DNA of 64,000 nucleotides from Taenia hydatigena (GCA_036345935.2 JADWOT020001326.1:397001-461000); one strand, 5' to 3'. Numbered from the stretch's first letter, positions 47,700 to 60,303 are shown. Numbers and translations are program-made. The notes: generated from the sequence alone by a model not told the origin.

Positions 47700-49075
47700 G
47701 GAAACGCAGTGGCAGGTAATCCGACGGAGAAGCAACTGCGACAAGCAGCATGGGGCATAGATGAGGGTGTGTCGTGATAAATTGCATATGGTGTCTTTTG
47801 CACATAATTGAATTCAGCGCTAAAGCTACACACGTACACTTCTCGCTAAAGGCTGCTGTGCGGCATCTATAGGGGGTGTAAGATTGGGTCAAGGATTTTG
47901 TCTTTACATTCCTATCCTCATAGTTCTTACAGCATTCCTTTAATTGGTGTGAGATACTAGCTTTGGACGACCATATTGAAACGTGCGAAACGGGTTGGAA
48001 GGCGTGATGACTGGGCCACTATTTAAAAAAAAAGGAGGCGGAACAAAGCAAAACGGCTCGTTGATGGAGAAGCCCTTTCAGAAGGGTCTTGAAAACTTTG
48101 AAATAGGTTCCTGTTGTGATTCCCTAGGGGCTTTTCGATTTACCGTGTTCCTTTAAGGTTCGTTCTAAAAAAGGCACTTTTAGTCTGCACTGAATGCAGC
48201 TGCAATGAGATTGATTTGCGTATCTCGGTAGCAACAATGGACTAGAGTAGGAAAATGACTGAATTACACTGCTTAAATGGTGATTTGTACTTTATTTGCG
48301 TTATGGTGGGAAGATTTTAGTCAGCTGGAAGGAATAACCACTTTAGTCGTCATTTGACAAAATGAAGAGTGCACACCTACCCACCCATGAAAACTGATTA
48401 AGGCACAGATATTTTTAGCGTTCACTCTTACAAACTGAGGTAGCGCTCAACCAACTGTGCCTTATCTTTGCAATTATCGCTGAACTCTGAGCAAAAAGCA
48501 TTCCCAAGAAAATAACCCGCCATTAACCAAATCAACCCACTTACTGCTAGAAGGATGACGCGTTTTATTGCATAAATATCACTCTAACTCGAAGTAGCTC
48601 AACAGAATCGGTCTCAAACAAAAAGCCTTAACAAGGCTGCTTGATGCGGCAATATCTGACATTCGTAGGCAAACTTACCTAATGTAGAGGAGCAGAAACG
48701 CCTGCCTGCGAAACTTTTAGATGTTCGCAGTCTTCCCTGCATTGGTGGTCAAGCGCCTTCACCTAAAGGCAGTTGAACAGGGACAAAATGTATAGCGATT
48801 AATAAGGCCACGCCTATTATCAATCGTTAACCAAATAGAAAAAGTAAAAGAGTAAAAACTTTAACCAAGATGCTTTGCAAAAGTGAGAAGACACTATCGC
48901 CATTTTATAGCCTATTATTATCACTACATCATTTCGATCCACAATGCGAACCCCCCTTCCCTACAATGAGCAAGCCCCGCACGGCTTTGCCTTTGAAGGC
49001 AAAACTAAAGTGCAGTAGTCAGTCGACGCTTCGCCTTTATCGATGCAGTCTTTGAACCAACCATACTTTTGTATT
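47700..49075. other. no supported gene
   Basis: Plus frame 48870-49055 (SKPRTALPLKAKLKCS) may be an upstream exon of the next gene but has no fitting donor. Otherwise empty. Confidence 0.2.
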
Positions 49076-49081
49076 TCTTAG

Positions 49082-49690
49082 CCAATTGTCGACAACAATA
49101 CCTGGTGCTAGCCACAAAGCGCTTGAACAAGAATTATTAAATAAGAAGGATAAGGAGGGAAAGCATGATGTTCATGTACATCACATCGCATTTCCAATGG
49201 GTAAGTAATTCAGCAATGATTCACTGACGCTTACGGTTTTCAAGAAGTTTCTTTTAAACACTTTCCAGTAACGTCCGATTTTGTCGATCGGACAGATAAT
49301 AACTATCACCGATTCAACGTGAACATCTATGCCTACAGTCCAGCGTGCACGCACTAACAGGAAGTGGTGAGTGCTTCAGACCTACAAGGTGACATATGTG
49401 TGGGCAATTCAATGATAAATGCAATGAATTGTTTATTTGCATAGCATTTGCGGCAATATATATCAATCTTCATTATAAACTATTCACCCAGTCGGACAGA
49501 CATTCAAGAAACCACCCTACACGCATGCAAAGAAGTGTAGGAACAAAATATTAATGAACTTCAATTCCTACTCTGCCGAATACGATACGAATACTAAGCG
49601 GAGACCTAGCTTTTGCTCCAGTTTTAGAACCAAGTTAAACTCCATTCAGTCTCAGCCAGTGGGTATGGAAAATCAGAGCGAGAATACCTG
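49082..49690 (+). CDS. unassigned spliced gene fragment
   Basis: Exon 1 (49082-49200) follows TATTTCTTAG and ends at GTAAGT. It reads QLSTTIPGASHKALEQELLN then KKDKEGKHDVHVHHIAFPM. Exon 2 starts at 49269 after ACTTTCCAG; the split codon joins in frame to give VTSDFVDRTDNNYHRFNVNI then YAYSPACTH, with TAA at 49355-49357. The same frame continues as QEV to a strong donor GTGAGT at 49367, so the TAA may be a nonsense mutation. A further open stretch at about 49474-49690 reads FKKPPYTHAKKCRNKI and EYDTNTKRRPSFCSS. Splice logic and composition support a real gene. No family is recognised. Confidence 0.45.
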
Positions 49691-49699
49691 ATTACCACG

Positions 49700-51890
49700 C
49701 CAGTAGTGGCTCATATGTTCCTCAATTCCTAGCAAGTTAGTGCAACGAATTTTGCTGGAAACTGCACAAACTTTTAGACCACCTCATGCGTTATTGAGCA
49801 TCCTGTGCATTAATAGGAACATAAGTTCAGGCAATAACCTGGTAAATATTGTTGAATTTAACTATTTAAACCCACTAAATATTTGACACTGACAAAGGGT
49901 AGTTTGCGTGCTGTGGAAAAAACAGCGGCCTGGGATTTCTGGCAACAGACTGTAAAGTGATTACGATGCAAGATCGGAGCCAACGCAACTCAAAATGTTC
50001 CGTCAGGTACTAGAGAGTCCATACAATGAGTAGCACAAATCTGCTGCAGAATTAAATCGCCCCTTTTCAGCGATCAGGCAGCCATCCTGATATTTTGAAG
50101 TCTTGGCAGTTGAAAGTAACTTATGCAGGGGGTGGTCTTTTGGGAACCACGACGCATTTCGGAACACATAACAGTAGCGATGGAAAACCGAATCGCACAA
50201 TTAAGTGGGAGTCGAATGATGAGAGCCTTCAACACCTTTTGACTAGCTTGAAAAATGAATAAAGCAAGTATTTAAGCAGAATTACAGTAACCAGTTAATG
50301 GCCAAATAAAGGTCTAGTTGAATTCGATTAACATTTGCAATGGGAAAGAGAAGACTTGCAGTTTGGACGAAGCGGATGTGGTTTATAAAAATATTAGGGT
50401 TTCCATTTATAGGGTTTATGGAGATAATCACTGAGCATGGAGCTGTAATGTTACAGATTCTTTTGAGCAGCTTGATTGGCAACGAATGTAACCCAGCGGC
50501 TACGACACCTGACGACCCTCCCACTCTTATGATCCGTAGTTCTCTTACATTACTTCAGCGCTAAGAAACTTATTCTCAGTCTTCTAAGCGTTTATTTGGT
50601 TTTGAAACGACCTCTTAAACAATTGTTGCCCGACAAGTGTCAATAATGTGACTTCCAAACGAACATTTATATAAGGCGTTTCGCTATGGAACCAGAAATT
50701 CATCCAGTGTCTTTTGAGAATGATGTCGAAATTTGTAATGCATCTATCGGCTTTTTCCTTAGCTTGGTGTTTGGATTTTCAGTATGGCTATAGTAGAGAG
50801 GTGAAAAGTGGATCGTCTTGGCCCTTAACGCATCTATTTTTGCGCTGTCACTAGAGGAACTTGAACTTTTCCAGACTAACCTTTCAAGGCATCATCCCTG
50901 TTTTGACGCATATGTAAGGAGGCCTCGTCAAAATGACGGCTTTAAGCAAAAACTAGGAGATAAGTAGCAGTACCTTCTTCTACCAGAATTGCGATGCCCA
51001 TTATCGTTATTAAGGGGCTAGCGCGATTAAAATTAAATGCCTGGCCTACCGTTTTGACGTGTTTATGTCATCACAGGGGTACAATTCATGCGTAGTTGTC
51101 GTGTTTGACAAGGTGTGCGCTGCAATTATTTGAGCTTAGTAAAGACACGCTGTGAAGATTATGCCAACTAATTAGTGGATTTATTCTTAACTTGAACAAG
51201 TGACTCGATTCGATGGCGTCACTGACACACATAAATCAGATTACGGTTAGTAGACCAGTTGCTAGCGCCAACATTGTGCCACATCTATTGTTGAAGGCGA
51301 GTGAAGGTCTTCACCGTCTATCTTTTGTTCACATATTTCACAGGAAATCCGCTTTGCACCGTCGATTATGGCATCAAAATAACTATGTGGGGGGACTAAA
51401 GGAGTCCAAAATGTTCAAAACAATAAGTACTGAAGGTAGAACGCATGATTATCTGAAACCACATGATCATAGCGGCGAGCCATATTTCATAAAGTGATTT
51501 TCATTCGCACAAGCATAATACTCAGCATAAAGGATTAATCCTGTAGCGATCGAAAAAGGACTCAGGATATTTTATTTTAGTGACATCGTCTGAACCTAAT
51601 GCGAACATAATGTTTAGTGAAAAATACTTCCAGTCAGTGCATATTTTACAGCATCCATAATTATATTCAATTTGCAGGACGCTAGTTGGTAAAATGCAGT
51701 CTCTTCGGAGAACTCCATTCCTGGTAATCTCCAATAAGCACATATTTCGCTGTATCGAACCTCCTTATTATAATAGAGACATATGCACTTATGGCACTCG
51801 ACTACGTCTAGATCAAACTGGCATTGATTTCTCTGAATTGCATTCCTTGCCCTGTACCAATCATGCCTGTCAATCTGACATCAATTTTGT
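49700..51890. other. weak frames only
   Basis: Minus 50200-50003 (RNASWFPKDHPLHKLLS), overlapping plus/minus frames at 50282-50564, plus 51213-51497 (HIFHRKSALHRRLWHQ, faintly finger-like but without Cys) and plus 51694-51975 are unassigned. None has a recognised motif or a full splice pair. Confidence 0.2.
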
Positions 51891-51963
51891 GACATGGATT
51901 CGACGGGGATGTTCGGTTTCTTTGCTGACCTGGAGATCACTAAAAATTTTTTTTACCGTGTGC

Positions 51964-52091
51964 TACTTAACGTGACGCGTCACTTTCCAGTGCATGCTGA
52001 CTTTGTTCCAAGTAAAAACCTAAGCTCATATACCGACTATACGTTAAAGCATAATAACCTTCTTTACAATAAGGCCGATCTTGACGCCTAA
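51964..52091 (+). pseudogene. degenerate CxxCxF-type zinc-finger piece
   Basis: Reads RHFPVHADFVPSKNLSSYTD, then YTLKHNN. The spacing around ADF...SKNLSSYT...LKH matches C2H2 fingers of the CxxCxF class, but both Cys are absent. Read as a decayed finger; weak on its own, it is in line with similar pieces at 57.9-60.7 kb on the same strand. Confidence 0.28.
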
Positions 52092-52199
52092 GGCGATAAC
52101 ATCAGCTTAGAGGCTTTGATATTATACGCCGTTAGGTGTAGAATTTTAGATAGAGATCTACATTGCTTATCCGTGAAAAACGTATCGTAATAACATAGT

Positions 52200-52245
52200 A
52201 TGAGGAGGAAGAGGAGAAAGAGGAGGAGAAGGGCAATGTTGGGTG
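52200..52245. repeat. purine-rich GAGGA tract
   Basis: Repeated GAGGAGGAAGAGGAGAAAG on the plus strand immediately before the 120-bp tandem repeat. Confidence 0.6.
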
Positions 52246-52276
52246 GGGAGTAAATAAGAACAGAGGAATGAAATGT

Positions 52277-52640
52277 GCCAGCGACCGCCCGCCCGCGAGC
52301 TTTCTACCATGCTCCAGCGCGCATGTATTAACCCGCACCTAAGTACTACTACCTCGATGGCTGGGCAGACCTTAGACGTCTGTACGTCGTTTCATTGCCA
52401 GCGTCCAGACTAGCAAACGCAAGCTTTCCACTAGCGTCACCCACATGTGTACTAACCAGCACCAACGTAGCACAACCTCCATGGTGGCACGCACACCAGA
52501 GGCTGCCACGTGACATGGTCGCCAGTGTCTACAAGCCTTCATTACGCACCCCTTCTTCCCTTCTACTTACCAAAACAGCTATCCACTGCATAATCACAGC
52601 AAATGCATGCTGGCCTTTTCGTCTGCGTCGTAGAGTCACA
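52277..52640. repeat. ~120-bp diverged tandem repeat, 2-3 units
   Basis: Unit 1 starts GCCAGCGACCGCC at 52277 and unit 2 starts GCCAGCGTCCAGAC at 52397. They align through AGCTTTC, CATGT, ACTA, CAGCACC/CCGCACC and CTC(C/G)ATGG (52352-52360 and 52476-52484). A weaker third unit starts GCCAGTGTCTAC near 52520. In one frame per unit the proteins align: RELSTMLQRACINPHLSTTT versus RKLSTSVTHMCTNQHQRSTT. GC content is above the local average. Confidence 0.7.
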
Positions 52641-52929
52641 ATTACGTTGACACTATTATCCACACTGAACTAGTTAGGTGTGAAATGTTTTGCCGCATTG
52701 CCATTAGCCGTCGCTTAGTTTGCGTATAATTCCTAGGCACCACGTTGTACTGTACTCGAAAGCCCATGAAATCCAAAATGGAAAGACCGCGCCCAGTGCC
52801 TACTACCGTCAACATATTCTCCAGGTTATATTTAAGCAAAGATTAGAAATATTTAAATTACCTATAGGAATCAATAAGTTGTAAACAAATTTGTGAGCTG
52901 CCGCTCTAAGCAACCCAGAAAATGGAAAG

Positions 52930-53205
52930 CGCAGCGTTACACCTGGGCTATCACAGGATTCTTTGCCAAAATGGTTCCTGCATACCTACCAAATCTACAT
53001 TGGTATTGTTAAGATGCAGAGCCTGATTAAAGTGGCAAAATGCAACGAGCTGTGACGTCTCAAATGCAGTCAAGTCCAAATTAAATTGGACATAAAGGAG
53101 CGCTATGTCAAACATGCGCTATCAAAGGTTTCTTTGCCAAAAAGAGATTCCTACACATCCCTTGGCACACTTTAACCGACACTATTTGGTTGTTAAGCCC
53201 ACTTA
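52930..53205. repeat. ~171-bp direct duplication
   Basis: Copy A (about 52930-53013) and copy B (about 53100-53197) share (G)GCTATCA(C/A)AGG, TTCTTTGCCAAAA, TTCCT, then TATT(T)GG and TTGTTAAG. The offset is 171 bases at the left end and about 184 at the right. In one frame each they give AITGFFAKM and AIKGFFAKK, followed by short hydrophobic runs ending in W. Possibly a duplicated small exon; no family is recognised. Confidence 0.6.
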
Positions 53206-53209
53206 TTCA

Positions 53210-54735
53210 GCTCCTTTGATTTATTAAATTTAGCCTTGATGGGTTGCTGCCAAATTCGCCTTGTGGTTTTACCTGCACTAGTAGCATAAGACTAAAGTTA
53301 AAGTTTCCTTGTCGCCAATCTAGGGCGTCCTAGAAAATCCTTGGTGGAGGATTAATACCCATGATGCGGCTAATATATTTGAAGTTTCCTTGTATGGTGA
53401 GCCTTTCAATTCGGCGGACTAAAGCCAAAGAATGTACTCAAAGCAATTTCCATGAGCAAAGGCACCAGTCAACTCAAAGCAAAGTAACACAAGGTGAGAT
53501 GGTTGTTTAAGGTTAGCGCAAGCAAGCCAATTATTTAATAATCAAATTGGCTGCTGTGAATATGCTCACTAAAAAACGTAACCTTTGTCCATTTGAGCAT
53601 CTTCACATTTCTCTCAAACAGTAATGGAGAAAAGGCACATATTCGAAAACAACTAAATAAGGAATAATCGAAAAATTGCAAGTTTCAAAGATGATGCGGC
53701 GATCAGCTTAATCCCATGCTTCAAGACAAGTGGAGAAGTTTTGGAGGCACTAGCAATTCGCAAGCGTATTAGGTTCCATGAACTACCCCAAAGCTGCAAC
53801 AATCACGCCTTGTTCCAATTTGGTGAGCGTTTGATTATACACGCTACTCATATAATTCAGCAGATAGCATGAAGCCAAAAACAACGAAGTGTTTTGACAA
53901 TTTAATTATTTTCTACCGCTTATGGCTGGCTGTTTAAACGCACGCTTGCACAAGCTTATTAATTCGCTTGGATGCTTACATGAAGCCGCAACACGGACAA
54001 ACCCTAGCATTGACATGGAATTGACCCGAAACTTGTTCGCAGTGGCGCAGTGATTATGAACTGATTTTATTAATTGTAGCTCTTGACTGTAAGCTCGAGC
54101 ATAAGTATTACCCTTTACCTCTCCTTCACACTCACTGTCTTGGTTTTGTGAGATATTGCCGTTCGAATACTTGGCCTTGCTGGCCGGAGGTCGTGTCGTA
54201 TCGTCATTTAGGTTACCAAACAATCATCAAGCGCATTAAGAATCGTTCTACTCTACAAACCAAGTTCCACCGAAACCCAGGATCAGTGGGTTTATTGCCA
54301 ATCTTAACATATCGTATTCGAGTAGTCCATTTAGAAGGGATTGTGATATCAATTAACTACTGATGCTTCGCATTCAGGAAGGCCCTATGTTGTTAACCAG
54401 AATGGCAGACTTCCTCACTTGCAGCCATTAATCTTATACGCTAAGCCATATTAATGTGTCATGAACACTAAACTATTTTATTGTCCATCGCTTGGACAAT
54501 CCATACACTTGCTGTGCACTTCATAGTGATTGCGCACCAAATGGTAAGTAGTTCGAGATGGGGTCCTCGCATTTGCGATTACCGATCAACCCTTTGTTAC
54601 GCAGCGAACATTTCTGAGGCGGGTGCGTCCTCATATCAAGATCACCGCACATGCTCCATGTGCGATGGTTCGCAGATCCAGTGAAGATTTTACACATCTA
54701 AGACCAACAACTACAGCCTCAATTTTGTGATGGGA
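53210..54735. other. weak frames only
   Basis: Minus 54223 to about 54110 reads FGNLNDDTTRPPASKAKYSN and ISQNQDSECEGEVK, then a GGTAAT donor-like word: hydrophilic and natural, perhaps an exon. Plus 54148-54363 overlaps it and is unassigned. Plus 54560-54684 has Cys and His without a fixed spacing. Confidence 0.25.
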
Positions 54736-54738
54736 AGA

Positions 54739-54963
54739 CTACTTCATGTTTTTCTTTCTCGCTTTTGTAGGAGGCGTTGGAGCCGGTAACCCAGTGAGAA
54801 CAGTTTTATTTTTTGTCAGAGCAATGCACCCTAAACTGTTGGCAAAGTAATTTGCGGATGGTCTCATGGTCTTCTCGCCACGTTGCTCTGGTACCACTGC
54901 CTCAAGACTTAAGCAATGCTCGATCTCATTTCTTGGCACTAGTTTTGGCAAACGCATGACCAC
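54739..54963 (-). CDS. possible terminal exon, unassigned
   Basis: Open frame VMRLPKLVPRNEIEHCLSLE, then EAVVPEQRGEKTMRPSANYF and a Lys-rich end (PTKARKKNMK) before a stop. A second frame at its start reads FCCKCGHAFAKTSAKK, which looks like half a C2H2 finger, so the true frame is uncertain. No family is recognised. Confidence 0.3.
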   Translation of the reverse strand: MVMRLPKLVPRNEIEHCLSLEAVVPEQRGEKTMRPSANYFANSLGCIALTKNKTVLTGLPAPTPPTKARKKNMK

Positions 54964-54969
54964 ATTTGC

Positions 54970-56020
54970 AGCAGAATGTCAACGTAGAGTTAGGAATTGA
55001 GACGTTTTTTGCAAGATTGTGTCTTCCAAAGATAAATATATCTGTCCCTTTTGGGGTAATTAACTTTTGTTGCAAAAACTCTTTGAGGGTTGATAGACTG
55101 CGACTTTCTTAGAGCTAACAAGTTTTTCACAAGCCTTAGTGTATGTTTCTTTGGAGAACTTGTAGAAAATGTGATAACTTGCTTTACAGGATTACAGTTA
55201 TTTTAGGTCCCACCATCCTTAACCCGGCAGAAGTTAGCATCAAATTTCCTTATATAGCAAGCAGTAAATGCTATCGAATTCCGTTTTATTAACTATGGTG
55301 CACAGGCCATCAGTTACCTCCCAAAAGACGGGAAAGAGTGCAGCATTTACGGTAGGGGCTATAAAATCGAAAATTTGTCGGTTGCATCTCCAAGAACTCT
55401 GCTTTCTTGCTAGAATCAGCGCATAAAAATATATGCCTTACATTATTCATTTAGCTCCCTATGCTGACAATGAGCGTGGGGAAGATGGGGGGAAGCAAGA
55501 AATATTTTGCAAAACCTAACCTGCTATTTTTGATAAGAATCTGAGAGCCTAAAATTTGCTCCTTTTATGCAGATAGATGAAAACCGCCCCACTATTACTT
55601 TTAATTATGTGCGCAATATTAAAAAAAAATGCGTGTCGTTAACCGCAGCTGGGTAGATGGTTCTTGGAATTTGTCCTCTTGTACGGCGTCAATAGTATTC
55701 CGCCTAAGCTTAACCTGGCAGCAAAAAATCCTTATTGTTGCAAAATCTTGCGCTCACCTGCTCAATAGGCATGGTAAAGTCAAATGAGGAGCTAAGGCAA
55801 GAATTAAAATATCGATCCTTCTACAACCATTGCCGAGTATCAAAAACTCCCTGAGTGGGAAACGATTGCGTTTAGCTAAAAGTACTTTTAATCAACCCTT
55901 CAATTATAAAACATGGCTTAGTATTTTGGCTTCTTTTATCATAAAAAGCAGTATATTAAAGTCGGGTTTTTCCACAATGAATTGTTCATTTATTCTGACA
56001 TGCATTTTTGACCTTATATT
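54970..56020. other. no supported gene
   Basis: AT-rich, with plus frame 55830-56042 open but featureless. Confidence 0.25.
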
Positions 56021-56025
56021 TTCAG

Positions 56026-56130
56026 AGGATGAGGCAGGCTGATAAGATGAAGAAGCGGAAGGAAGTGGCGCTGCAAAAGGAGATAATGAGAAGTGAATCA
56101 AAAGTCAGAGGGTGGAATTTAAAGCGTTAG
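56026..56130 (+). CDS. coiled-coil exon, unassigned
   Basis: Follows a textbook acceptor (CCTTATATTTTCAG) and reads RMRQADKMKKRKEVALQKEI then MRSESKVRGWNLKR to a TAG at 56128-56130; a weak donor GTCAGA at 56104 could end it earlier. The Lys/Arg/Glu pattern is that of a long charged helix or coiled coil, as found in many cytoskeletal proteins, so it does not identify a family. Confidence 0.4.
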   Translation, partial: RMRQADKMKKRKEVALQKEIMRSESKVRGWNLKR

Positions 56131-56139
56131 GCAGGGGAA

Positions 56140-57655
56140 GGATGGAAATAGTTAGCTAAGGTAAGGGATGCAACGTTAACTGCCTATCCACTTATAGTCG
56201 ATTTGTCATATTTATAGGCTTAAGAACTTTATCCCTACACAGGTCTTTGACCAGATCGTTTACTTGTTTTGGCAGACAAGAAAGACTTAGTTAGGTTAAT
56301 CATTAAATAAGTCTACATCTACCGGGATTGATCCGCATTGTAAAAGGCTTAGTCATTGCCTTAGACCATGCCAGTAAATGAGAATATTTTCACCCTTGGG
56401 TGCGCACATTTTTGCCTTCGCATCCATCGTTCTTCACAAGGAATGGACTGATTTATTAAGACAACGCCTTATTTGTGACATCTAAACAAGTGCGATGATT
56501 ACGGTCGCGCCAGCTAGGAGAACACTTCCTCCTCCAGATAAATATTAACACAGCCTAATTAACGTCTTTCATTAGAGAGATCTAGCGCAAACACATAGGT
56601 CTATCGCGCCGCCTAAAGAACACCACTAGTTACATCGTCCATGGGACAAGATGAATCCAGGTGATAGAATTCACCTCATCATTAGAATGCTCGTCCATAT
56701 GGCACAGTTCACCATCACGGTTCATCACGGCGAATTGCGCTCGCGTAAGATGCATCAACTATCGCCCACAAAGGTGGGAATAGGCACTAGTAAAATCAAA
56801 AGTCCATCGATGATGGCAGACGGTGATGAAAAATACGGAGGAAGATTAAAAATGTGTGTGCGTGAGTGCACCTCCTCAATGAAAAAGACGCAGTAAACAC
56901 GGATCTCTTGAATACAGATCTCGAGTTGAGAGATTTGTGCTTCCTCGTGATCTTCGTTTTTTTGTTTAATATGCCATAAATGCAGGCATTGTAGACCCCC
57001 GCATATTTTGTCTACTCCTTCCAAGGGAAATGACACCAAAATAAGAGATAAGTATGGAATCTTATGCAGTTGGAACTATTCCGTTTGTGATGAAGACACT
57101 TTGTCGAGCGTATGACCGAAAGAGGTCACCTTCGCCTAGGATAATATTTTGAGTTGTGAACGTATTGCGTAGACATTGACTCGAATTAGGCAATAGATAA
57201 GCTTTTTGTGCTAACAGTTGAATGTGTATTTGGCGAGTGATCAAAAGTTAGTAGCATTGATGAGGAAGAAGTAAGCAAATAAAATGTACTCTTTTAGATT
57301 GCTAGGTGACTAGGCACAATAAATATAAATGTTCGAAAAATCCAAATGTGCACGATGTTTTGGAATTACGGACAGACACAGCATACAGAAGGCGCCCTGT
57401 CCAACCAGTTTTTAGGGAAATGCAAATTTGCTCCCTTATTTGCGCACTTTAATAGACATTTTAAAGCCATTCATGCTGCATTCGCTTTTATAAATGAGGT
57501 TATATAAAGGTGTGCTGTTGAAATTTGTCAGATGTTAAACGCCAAAGTCTACTTCCACTTAGTAAATAGCTTTGTCAATTTTAACACCAAATTCTGATTC
57601 CAGCACTACTCCTCTATGCTGGCTGAATTCAATGCGAGCGGACCTCTTTAATTTA
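56140..57655. other. weak frames only
   Basis: Plus 56651-56896 (SRKMHQLSPTKVGIGTSKIK, Lys/Ser rich) and minus 57039-56755 (KQKNEDHEEAQISQLEICI) overlap, so at most one is real. Minus 57244-57062 is unassigned. Confidence 0.22.
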
Positions 57656-57895
57656 ACACAATGACTGAGTGCAACGTTCAGCATCATGCGGAAATTGACC
57701 TCAGCATTATTGGCGTCAGACAATTGGATTGTGCGGGTGCGATATTAACGCAAAACTACGCACTTCAATCAGCATGCCAAATAATTGCAAGGAGAATGGC
57801 ACTGTCGTCAGGGATGATAAGCCGTGCGAAGTTAGATAATGAGTCGGCGGTTGGCAATAAATCACGCGCTACAACAAAAGCTCCGCACATTGGCT

Positions 57896-58452
57896 TCCGT
57901 CATTCTTTCTCATGCCTCTCAGTCACCACCACACAACTCCTCATGTCCACATTGTCACCGCTCCCACTTCACTCATAACGCTTTTAGTGCGCTTATAGCA
58001 CAAATGCTTTTCCTTCCGCTATCGCCATCAACTTACAAATTTTTGCTGACTTCCATGAACCTCTATTAAATGTCATCAAGCCGACGCAAACATAAACAAC
58101 TACCCCTAAGAAGCATTAACTTAATATCTATTCTTCGCCAAATACCTCCTTTCACGTTTCTCTGGTTGAATCAAATTGCAAAGCAAAGAGGTATCCATCC
58201 GACTGAGAGCTTACTAAAGAAAAGCTAAATTTCATATTGCATTGAATGACACACTAGCAATTTACTTTAATGCAGGAGACCCTTCGTCACGTAATATGTG
58301 GGAACTACGATAGTTTTGACAAGCCTGTTGTGCCTTGCGCGTACCATACAATGCTTGAGAATCCGAATAATGTCTCTGATGAAAGCGCAACCATATCAAA
58401 TCTCCAGTGTGATTTTGCAAAGGCTACAACTTTACAATCATTTAATCCATAG
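57896..58452 (+). pseudogene. degenerate zinc-finger pieces
   Basis: At 57920-58000 one frame reads SCPHCHRSHFTHNAFSALIA, with CxxC and the F...L spacing of C2H2 but Gln where His is expected and one extra residue. At 58400-58450 LQCDFAKATTLQSF resembles the middle of a CxxCxF finger. The 105-codon frame 57661-57978 overlaps the first and is otherwise unassigned. Confidence 0.27.
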
Positions 58453-58459
58453 GTCAACG

Positions 58460-59395
58460 CAAAAATTCATATCAAAGCTGATTGATAGTAACCTGAACAT
58501 AAAGAAATGAACCTTAGAACAATCTGATGCAATTTGTCACACAGATGGGGAACATTAGTTTGAAGATTATCTAGTGTGGAAAGCATAGTAGAATTTGAGA
58601 ACCTAAAGAACTAAACGAGAAGTCGAGTACATAAATAAAAGTCCTACATCATCCAAAGCCAATGCAAATGGCAAAAATTATGCCCTCAGCACCTGATTTT
58701 TTCCCAATATCTGCCGTACTCTTATCGAGTCCTCCATCCTAGTCTAGACCATTCCATTCTCCTTCTACATATCGGCAAATTAAATGCAAGTCGAATGGCC
58801 TACCAGATGACATGGTGAGGAGATCAGGTGGAAAATAAGGCCTCATCCACCATCATGCCACCTTCCACACTCACCTTTTCCCATCCTCCTTCAGCCCAAA
58901 ACTCATGTCAACTGCCTTTAAATGCTGTTACACAGCTGTCATCAATTATTTTCGATTGATTGACAATTTAATTCATTTATTAACAAACTGTTCTTTGGGC
59001 CGCAAGTAGTACTTTAATTGCGTCTTGGATAACTTTTAACAGCCTTAATTTGCTTTTGACATGCACAGCCTTGACCATTGAAATCACTCTCCCCTCCGCA
59101 TGGAACAAGGTAAATCCTTACAGGAGGAGATGGATTGGAAGTGTCTACGGGTGAGTGGATGGCAAACATGGCATTCAATAATCGCAGTAATCACAAATGA
59201 ATGGTCGCTGTCATCATTCAATAAAATATCTTTGGGGAGGACCTATCAGATGATAGACGAATGGCGCATAGCTACGCTTCTTCTAAACATTGAAATGGCC
59301 ATGATTTAATCACGCCTATGAAGATACATTACCTACCACTTACACAGCATACAATTTACTTTGCTTTGCTTTAACATTAGAGTTCTTTCCATTCT
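58460..59395. other. no supported gene
   Basis: Plus 59100-59309 (EWSLSSFNKISL) echoes LSSFNRISL at 36.48 kb; both could be old finger fragments. Nothing firmer is seen. Confidence 0.2.
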
Positions 59396-59399
59396 ATTC

Positions 59400-59582
59400 C
59401 ATCATGTACCCATCAGTAATAGAGGCGACAACGACCCTGCTGCTAAAAGGCGCGAAGGGCTGGTTCAAACAAGGCATTCTGAATTTGCCGACAAATGGAC
59501 TAATAACTCAAGGCTATTTCTACTGCAACATGACTTACCACATCACTTAAATCTTTGCATTTTAAAAGCCTTATTCGCTTAG
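59400..59582 (+). pseudogene. possible zinc-finger remnant
   Basis: Reads GDNDPAAKRREGLVQTRHSE, then FADKWTNNSRLFLLQHDLPH and HLNL. The FADKWTNNSRL...QHDL..HH segment has the spacing of a C2H2 finger whose Cys are lost. Weak alone. Confidence 0.25.
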
Positions 59583-60303
59583 GTGCCAAGGCTATTCTCA
59601 TTAGCAGCAGTCATCCCAAAATACCCCTTACAATTTACCATCCGCTGAGAATGAAGCTCGAAGTCGCAAAGTTGTGTGCGGTAAATGTCAAACGTGGATT
59701 TTAAAAATCCAAAGTTTACGAGCCATTCCTTCAATCCCGTTGCTTTGTTTAAATTCGTTACCTCTTAATACGTCAATTGTGTAAATATTAGCTGCAGTTT
59801 GTTGCCCATGTGTAACGAACGTTTTTTCTCTTTTAATTTCTAAACAAGTTCCTTACCTTTCCTAAGACCTTGATAAGGACCTGCCTATCATATGATCCTT
59901 TTTACCCGCTAAGCGAATCTTCGCACTAAGTCCAGTGAGTCATCCAAACTTCACCAAATGGATATAAAGTGTGCTTACAGCTCATCAGTATTCTATTGGC
60001 TTACCTTAAGCAGAATAGAGGAATGCTTGTGAGGCACGCCTTAGCCACACCCTCCCTGGATTACCAAGAGTAATATAGTTGACAGTACAAATTGGTAGGA
60101 ACTAACCTCTGTAAATCTTCGGGAGTCGATCCGAAGGGTTCTACACGCAAAGTCAACTCATGCCATACCTTATGCAATCGTTAGCAGAGGAACTCAGCAT
60201 TTTATCTTTGTTTTAAGCCTATGTCTAGTAAAGCTGCACTGCTAACACTGAGAGCCTATTAATAGTCAAAATTTAGTCAAATAATGAGCACAAGAGCGCA
60301 CAT

